A DNA stretch of 64,000 nt, from the NCBI GenBank assembly GCA_961205875.1, contig OY540810.1, positions 11,780,001 to 11,844,000 of the forward strand, read 5' to 3'. The DNA comes from Sialis fuliginosa (taxonomy: Eukaryota; Arthropoda; Insecta; Megaloptera; Sialidae). The notes under the pieces are model-generated. The model saw only the letters and a program-made list of their open reading frames with translations. It was not told where the DNA came from and made no database searches. The position numbers and the translations under genes are program-made. Positions within the stretch are counted from its first letter, which is position 1. The number at the start of each line of letters is the position of its first letter. Shown one piece after another: positions 58,074 to 64,000 of this stretch.

Positions 58074-58901
58074 CGTTAGTTACCTTATCACTCGAGAACC
58101 ACTTATCCGATTTACGAGTTTTTTTTTTAATTCATAGGTACGTTCTCTGGCCAGGTTATAGGCTATATTTTTTTACGTTAGGTAACATAACAACAAAGCA
58201 GTGACGATAATAGTAAATCAAGTCGGAAAAAATTTTGCCGTCGGCGCGCTGTTTTGTAATACGCTGCCTAAACCGTTCAATATAGAACAAAATAATGTAT
58301 TAAAGAATTGTGTAGAATCAAAAGTTCTACAATTAAGTCAGCGACACGATATGTCTAACTTTTATATTTAAGCCACAATGACTGCTTTTATGTTACAAAG
58401 AAAACATAAAATATTTGGGTTTTGTTTACATGGACTTATGACCTGCAAAACATTAATCCTTATCGAAATAAATGATTTCATCGTCATAAGTACTTAATGT
58501 AGATATAGTTTGCCATTTACAGCATCCAATTTGGTCGTATAGTTTAGAAAATATCTTAAAATATATTTATAAAGATAATATCTTAAATGTATGGTGTCGT
58601 GCCGCATCGAAGCGAGTACATCAGACTGGATTCGCGTACGCTCGGTAGATATTCGGAGTCCCTCGGCTGATCGTTTGTGTTTATTTTGTTTTCAATAATT
58701 AACATTTAAATTTAAACAGAACACAAATTATTTGTACTTTTTTCTTCTGATTCGTTTTTGTTAGGTAATTTAGGTATTGATAAATTATTATTACAATAAT
58801 AACTAATCGTGTTTGTACTTAATTAATTAAACTATATTTTTCAAAAATCCTAAACAATAATTCCGTAGTCTACGCGAGCGAAGCCGCGTGGGCCCAGCTA
58901 G
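57987..58901 (+). mobile_element. Non-autonomous Helitron, 915 bp
   Basis: Starts TC after A, within the insect-Helitron-like opening TATATATAAAGCTCAACGTC and a (CTGT)n array (58017-58072). It then has CTCGAGAACCACTTATCCGA, and ends with the hairpin ACGCG-AGCGAAGC-CGCGT, then GGGCCCAGCTAG followed by T. A|TC...CTAG|T agrees with Helitron insertion between A and T with no duplication. No Rep/helicase coding. Confidence 0.8.
58017..58072. repeat. (CTGT)n microsatellite
   Basis: About 14 perfect CTGT units near the 5' end of the Helitron. Confidence 0.95.
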
Positions 58902-59253
58902 TCTTGTATAAATATACTCGGGAAAGTAAATTCACTGTCTAACAATATTAAACAAATTATAAATTAAATCTAAAACATATTGGAAATTTTGTTTTTCATA
59001 TACATAGTTTCCAAAAATGAGTCACAATTATTCTGGTTAAAATAAATATAGGTACATTATTTGCAACAAAAAAAAATCATTTAAAAGTATATTGACCAAT
59101 TTCAGGAATCATAGGGAATATAACCTAAAAACTTATTACATATTCTATTCAGTGTCCTGACTTCCGGGACACCTCTATGTAAAAAATAACAATATTTTTT
59201 ATGCGCTGCAAATAAAACCATGAATCTATTTCAATCATTTCAATTATTATATA

Positions 59254-60056
59254 CAGAATGATTCAATACTGTCGTGCCAAACTTGAACTGTAAATTAAGT
59301 AAAATATTTTAAACAAAAAACGTTATGTGAATAGGTGTTCGGAAATTTTTCGTGAAGGGGCTACAGCCTTCTAAAAATGTAATTCAAAATTAGTTTTTAT
59401 TTAATATCTTGAAAACACATAGTGCTAAAGTTATGAAATTTGATACAGAGTTTAGTATTAATAAGTGTTATCGATTTCCAGTATTAACTAATTATAATTT
59501 TGACCAGGGCTATATGGGGCCAGTGGGCCCATCGATTTTTATCTAGTATTTTTTCCGGACATAAATGTTCAAAATATTCATATAATGTTTTTTGCAGGAC
59601 TTCGAACCGTTATTTTTTTCGTTTCGGTTTTCGTTCCGGTTCGAATAAAAAAAATATTTCGGTTCGGTTCCGGTTTTCGTTCCGCAAAAAATAACGGTTT
59701 TTCCGTTTTTTTCAGTTTTCGGTTCAGCTCCGAGTGATTAATTTAAAAAAATTATTTGTATTAAAAAAAAATGTTCTACCATAATTTAGAATATTTTATG
59801 GTAGTGCTTATATGATAGTCCGAATAACAATTGAAGTGGGAAATGAGATCATCATGTTAACGCGCGTATTTTAACATGTACTGAACCGAAAAAACCGATA
59901 TTTTAATTTCGGTTGTGTTCTGGTTTTCGTTCCGGCAAAAAATAACGATTTTTCCGGTTTTCGGTTCAGTTCCGGTTCGAAGCCCTGGCTTTTTTGCTTA
60001 AAATATTTTTCTTAATAAACTGTCCAAGTTTGGCACGATAGTGCTGAATCATCCTG
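59254..60056. mobile_element. Mariner-like element with nested hAT
   Basis: Left CAGAATGATTCAATACTGTC and right GATAGTGCTGAATCATCCTG are inverted and continue through GTGCCAAACTTG. TA flanks both ends (59252-59253 and 60057-60058). It encloses part of repeat D (59343-59560) and the hAT element at 59595-59988. Confidence 0.6.
59595..59988. mobile_element. hAT-like element with CGGTTTTCGTTCCGG arrays
   Basis: Ends CAGGACTTCGAACCG and CGGTTCGAAGCCCTG are inverted. Flanks GTTTTTTG and CTTTTTTG agree at 7 of 8. Both subterminal regions consist of tandem TTCGGTTTTCGTTCCGGTT-type words, a layout like that of the 27758-29209 element. 394 bp. Confidence 0.65.
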
Positions 60057-60671
60057 TATGTCTAAACACTTAAATTTATACCTACACGTGTTTATAAAAT
60101 GTTTACGCTTCGGTCAAAATATTACCATCAGCACATACACAATTTAATTATTTAATTAAAACCACCGGAAGGAACCAATTAAAATATAGGTCAGTTAATA
60201 ATTTCATTTATTTATATTCTCCATAATTAATACAGAAAATTCAGTTCCCCATCGCATGTTTGTCTAAACTAATTAATTATCGTAACTTTGACACTGTAAC
60301 TATCAAAAGCGTCCGCACAAAGCCGTGTACTAACAAAAGATGAATATAACATTAAGTACTTAAACTTTAATGTAATAATATGTGATATCATCTCTTTCTT
60401 AGAGAAACCACGTACCTACAATAGAAAGGAGAACCTGAATTTTATGTCAGAGAATGATGAATGCTTTTTCTAATGAATTTTATGTCTAACGGAAAATAAA
60501 TACAAATATATGGTTTCTTACATTTATGTAAGCTTGTTAATATAAGTCATGACAGTTTTGTGGTATTTATTAATGATCAGTAGCGGTTTAAAATACTTTA
60601 AAAGCAGTGGTGATTGGTGTACACCATTGCATTATTATGAATTTATAACCATTCTCCTTAAATCCATACTA
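60057..60671. other. Gene-free AT-rich stretch
   Basis: Nothing recognisable. Confidence 0.45.
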
Positions 60672-60950
60672 TCCATATTAATGTACTAATATTATAAATA
60701 CGAAAGTGTATCTGTTTATTAACTTTTCACGACTAAACTGCTGAACCGATCTTGATTTTTGGCAGGGAAGGACTTTGTATCCCAAAAAATTTACTCTTAT
60801 TAGATAAAAAAATGGGTATCTATACTTTTATACGTGCGATAGGTTAGGTTAATTTAGTGGAACTAAAAACCTGTTTTATCGACTATCATAACAGAAATCT
60901 GTATTACCTAACCTGTATTCCACGCGGACGAAGTCGCGGGTAAAAGCTAG
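60672..60950 (+). mobile_element. Short Helitron, 279 bp
   Basis: A|TC at 60671-60673, TAATATTATAAATACGAAAG, AACTGCTGAACCGATCTTGA, and a 3' hairpin CGCG-GACGAAGT-CGCG followed by GGTAAAAGCTAG|T. The 3' end is clear; the 5' end is inferred from the A|TC rule. Confidence 0.7.
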
Positions 60951-61139
60951 TCATAAATAAATGGTAGATACAAATAGTGTTTTAAGAATTTAGAAATACT
61001 TGCAGATTGTATTACAAATTATTAGGTCTTGTTAATTTTAATGAATGAAGCAATTTTAAATCAAACAAACAAGCCATAGTGTGGAAAATAAATCTGCAGA
61101 CCAATTGTAAGGATAAAGATAATAAAAGTTGATTATATA

Positions 61140-61346
61140 CTAGCCGTTACCTACGACTTTATCAGCGTGGAATTTGTATTTTTTATCTAATCAATTTTCA
61201 GGATACAGAGTAGCTTATGTCGTTTCTCAAAATGCAAGCTATCTCCCTGCAAAATTTTATCTAGATCGGCTCAGCGGTTTAGCCGTGAAAAGGTAACAAA
61301 CAGACAGACATACAGAGTTAGTTACTTTCGCATTTATAATATTAGA
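61140..61346 (-). mobile_element. Short Helitron-like copy, reverse
   Basis: Read on the minus strand it begins TCTAATATTATAAATGCGAA, continues AACCGCTGAGCCGATCTAGA, and ends GTAGGTAACGGCTAG followed by T. It shares 5' sequence with the copy at 60672-60950. The usual 3' hairpin is weak, and the base before TC is T rather than A. Confidence 0.6.
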
Positions 61347-62537
61347 ATAACTTTATTTTCTTTAAGTGATTCTCTTTTAATCTGAAAGAATTTATAATGT
61401 TACTCCATTCGTTGTAACTTTATTATAGTATATTTTAGTAAAGCAACCTGTTCCGTTTCATTAAGAAAACTGTGTTTTTCAGAATTTTATAGTTTACTGC
61501 ATTTTCTTTCGTAACTACGTACGTTATATTGTGTATTCGTTCAGTTTATATTTCCGGCAGATGTTTTCATAAAATTTGAAATATTTATTGCTAAATCCAC
61601 GAGGAATGTAGGTATAGTACTTTGTATTTTTTATAGTGTTTATTTACCAATATTGTGAATACTTTATAGCAAGACTCCCAAATACTATCGCGGACACCTT
61701 TCTCGTGCCGTACTGCAGCCACGGCTCCCCAGGTCAGGACCCTGTATGCCCTGCCACCCCCTGCCATGCTTTTCAGTATCATATACATATATTTATATAT
61801 TTAATATATTTAAGATTATGGCCACATTATTTATTTTATTTTTCATACGAAATATAGTTTTAATTCAACTGTTATATAAAATTTGTTACTCGACAGTTTG
61901 TAATGGTTACTGACTACTGAGGGAACCTTTTCAAGTGGTAAAATTGCGAGGGGGTCAGGGGTAAACAGCAAATGCTAGGTTCTAATCCATTTTGAAATAA
62001 CAAACTTGGATGAAAATGGAACTATTATATCTCTTATACGCAAAAATATAAAGGTAGATAATATGCACCTCAGTGACGCGCCTTAAACAGAATAAATATT
62101 CAGGCTCCTATTTAAAAAAATAAAATAGAAGATTTCAAAATTATACTAACATTGAAAAAAAGTTTCATTATACACTTTGTTTTGACAAGAGACTAAAAAC
62201 TTCTTCAATTTTTTTTCTCCCCCAACTCGGGCCTCCTTTACCTCGGTTGCTTATATTTTATTAGTTATATTTCAGTGAATAACAAATTGTAAATTTAAAC
62301 ATGCGTGTACGTGGGTATATTATATTAATGTCTACATTGTTGTCGACTTCAAATCTAATGTCAAACAATTCAATGGGCGATATAGAAAACCTTCCTACTT
62401 ACTAAATAAGTAACACATACTTAGAATTAATGAATTTAATCCACTTTCTTCTAGAATATACTTATGTATTATGTAAAACCTACATATTTGTCAGTAGAAA
62501 ATGATTTAATTAAATAGTAATTTTTTGTTAATGTTAT
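61347..62537. other. Gene-free stretch with a GC-rich island
   Basis: A GC-rich segment of about 110 bp (61670-61775; CTGCAGCCACGGCTCCCCAG, CCCTGCCACCCCCTGCCATG) stands out from the AT-rich background. It is open on both strands over about 65-73 codons but shows no recognisable domain. It may be a fragment of a repeat. Confidence 0.4.
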
Positions 62538-63317
62538 ACCGGGTGCTCCATTTTAATTTCCCTATGTCAATATCTCGAAAATAAACAAAATGGTAAAAAA
62601 TATATCAGACAAAGTTGTAGCGTTTTTATTGCTATTGGTTTTTATGGTTTATGGGGTTGTATTGGGTAACAATTTTTTTAAATAGTAACCTGTATTTTTT
62701 ATTGCAGATTCGTAATGTACGGAGAAATATAAACTTTTGTAGGGAACATTTTTTTTTAGAAAACATCAATTTTTTGATATTAAATGATTTTTAAATCAAC
62801 TCAAATCAACTTTAATAAAAAAATTTAAGAGACAAAAGTTGTTTTTTTATGAATACTGGCATTTAAAAAAAATATTTTACCAACTTTTTCATCAAGTTGA
62901 TAAAGTTCTTCTATCATTGAAAAACGAAAAAAAAATCTCTTATTTCTTTCAAATTTTTAACAAACCTTGTCTAAATCGTAGTACTTTTTCCCTCTTGCGA
63001 TTATCTTCTTAAAGTTTTAGTTTTTAAGTAAAAAATTATTGAAAATCCAGAAATTTATGTTAATTTTGTTTAATATCGTAAAAAATTGAGCTTTTCTAAA
63101 AAAAATCTAAAATTACAATTCTGCAATAGGAAATATAAGTTACAATTTAAAAAAATGTTACCCCATAGAATCTCCATAAAACCTCATAAATTATAAGAAC
63201 CCATAGCAATAATAAATGTCCCCCTCGAAATGCTATAATTTTGATCCAAAACATTTTTCACCATCTTGCTTAGTTTCCGAGATATTGAACTGGGGAAATT
63301 AAAATGGAGCACCCGGT
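62538..63317. mobile_element. 780-bp element, ACCGGGTGCTCC ends
   Basis: Inverted ends of about 25 bp: ACCGGGTGCTCCATTTTAAT and ATTAAAATGGAGCACCCGGT. The arms are related further in (TATTGCTATTGGTTTTTATGG against CCCATAGCAATAATA). No target duplication beyond a possible AT. Related fragments may lie at 53899 and 21480-22000. Confidence 0.7.
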
Positions 63318-64000
63318 GATGACATCACGATATATAAAATTTAAAAAACTGAAACCGTTGTTTTTACTTCAACTAAACAAATTTCGGTACCAACTTAGAT
63401 TAAGTTGTTTACTCACGCCCGGTCACGTTCGTGATTTAATTTAACCCATTAACACCCAAAAGAAAACTAATACATGCAGAAGATTTAAAAAAATGAAATT
63501 AAGTAAACGTACAATATATTTAACTAAATATTACAACAAAAACTTTTTTTTTATATTTAGAAAAAAATAACGGCGTGCATTCGAGCGAGTAAATTTGGCA
63601 GATATGTGAGAGACTGCTTTTCTGATATCATTTTTTTTTTAAGATAAATTAAACAAAATTCGAAATCACATGCTTCAGTTGTATAAAATATATTAGCATA
63701 TTACATGCCTCTATTCATATATACAAATAATTCGCAGCAAGTAAAACACGTTTAAACATTCATGAAACTAATAACGTTAACAGAAATATTGTGAATTAAT
63801 ATTCACAGAAAGTAACACGAATTATAAAATGAGTGTGTACGGCGGGCGTTAATGGGTTAATATATTATGGTGTAAATTAAATAAAATTTTTTTATATACA
63901 TATATATGTTTTTATATATTAAAAAGTTCATAAAAATGGGCCATGCCACAGGCGAGTTTAAATAAATAAAATTTAACGCTTTTATACTAATTGCGATTTT
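63318..64000. other. Gene-free AT-rich stretch
   Basis: No gene seen. TAACCCATTAACACCCAAAA at 63441-63460 is mirrored by GGGCGTTAATGGGTTAATA at 63844-63862, so a MITE of about 420 bp with TTAACCCATTAACRCCC ends probably spans 63440-63862. Confidence 0.45.

Noticed and set aside
1-64000. Retrovirus, LTR-type or Polinton-type fossils
   Set aside because: I looked for long direct terminal repeats and for protease, polymerase, integrase, capsid or envelope reading frames and saw none. The long repeats found are inverted, not direct.

Overview
The window looks like nuclear DNA of an insect. It is strongly AT-rich, genes are sparse, and introns have GT..AG borders. Mobile elements of insect type are everywhere: Helitrons ending in a hairpin plus CTAG, hAT, mariner-like and piggyBac-like MITEs, and long foldback elements. 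I cannot fix the order or species from sequence alone. No rRNA, complete tRNA, CRISPR array, or retrovirus/LTR-type element was seen.

Only three loci look like real protein-coding genes, all on the + strand. (1) The last two exons of a coiled-coil protein (18923-21126, upstream exons not found); a relationship to insect 'quick-to-court'-type proteins is a tentative suggestion. (2) A complete four-exon HEN1 small-RNA 2'-O-methyltransferase (34118-36206, 451 residues) with the full ExxEH...H metal-binding signature. (3) A five-exon tandem paralogue of HEN1 (38454-41959, 829 residues). It keeps three intron positions and phases of HEN1 and an open reading frame through every exon, but has lost key catalytic residues and carries a long acidic tail of about 480 residues beyond the shared part. 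This HEN1 / degenerate HEN1-like pair is the most interesting biology here: a probable pseudoenzyme beside the active piRNA/siRNA 3'-end methyltransferase.

Layout: 1-18.6 kb is gene-free and repeat-rich, with a 2.3-kb near-symmetrical palindrome at 5441-7745 and a GC-rich pre-miRNA-sized hairpin at 3803-3890. 18.9-21.1 kb holds the coiled-coil gene end, with nested repeats in its intron. 21.4-33.8 kb is repeats: a 150-bp tandem array, several foldbacks, a 1.45-kb hAT element with 8-bp target duplication, and a 3.7-kb foldback carrying a 1.0-kb hAT insertion whose empty site survives in the opposite arm. 34.1-42.3 kb holds the HEN1 pair, with a foldback in HEN1 intron 3 and a piggyBac-like MITE in paralogue intron 4. 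42.3-64 kb is gene-poor, with nested element clusters at 52.2-53.5, 55.3-56.4 and 59.3-60.1 kb, Helitrons at 58-61.3 kb, and a pair of hammerhead-like motifs in inverted orientation at 55.5-55.7 kb.

How the parts may relate (inference): long near-perfect inverted repeats, if transcribed, would make double-stranded RNA of the sort that yields endo-siRNAs, and HEN1 methylates the 3' ends of such siRNAs and of piRNAs. The methyltransferase gene therefore sits in the kind of sequence its products may act on.
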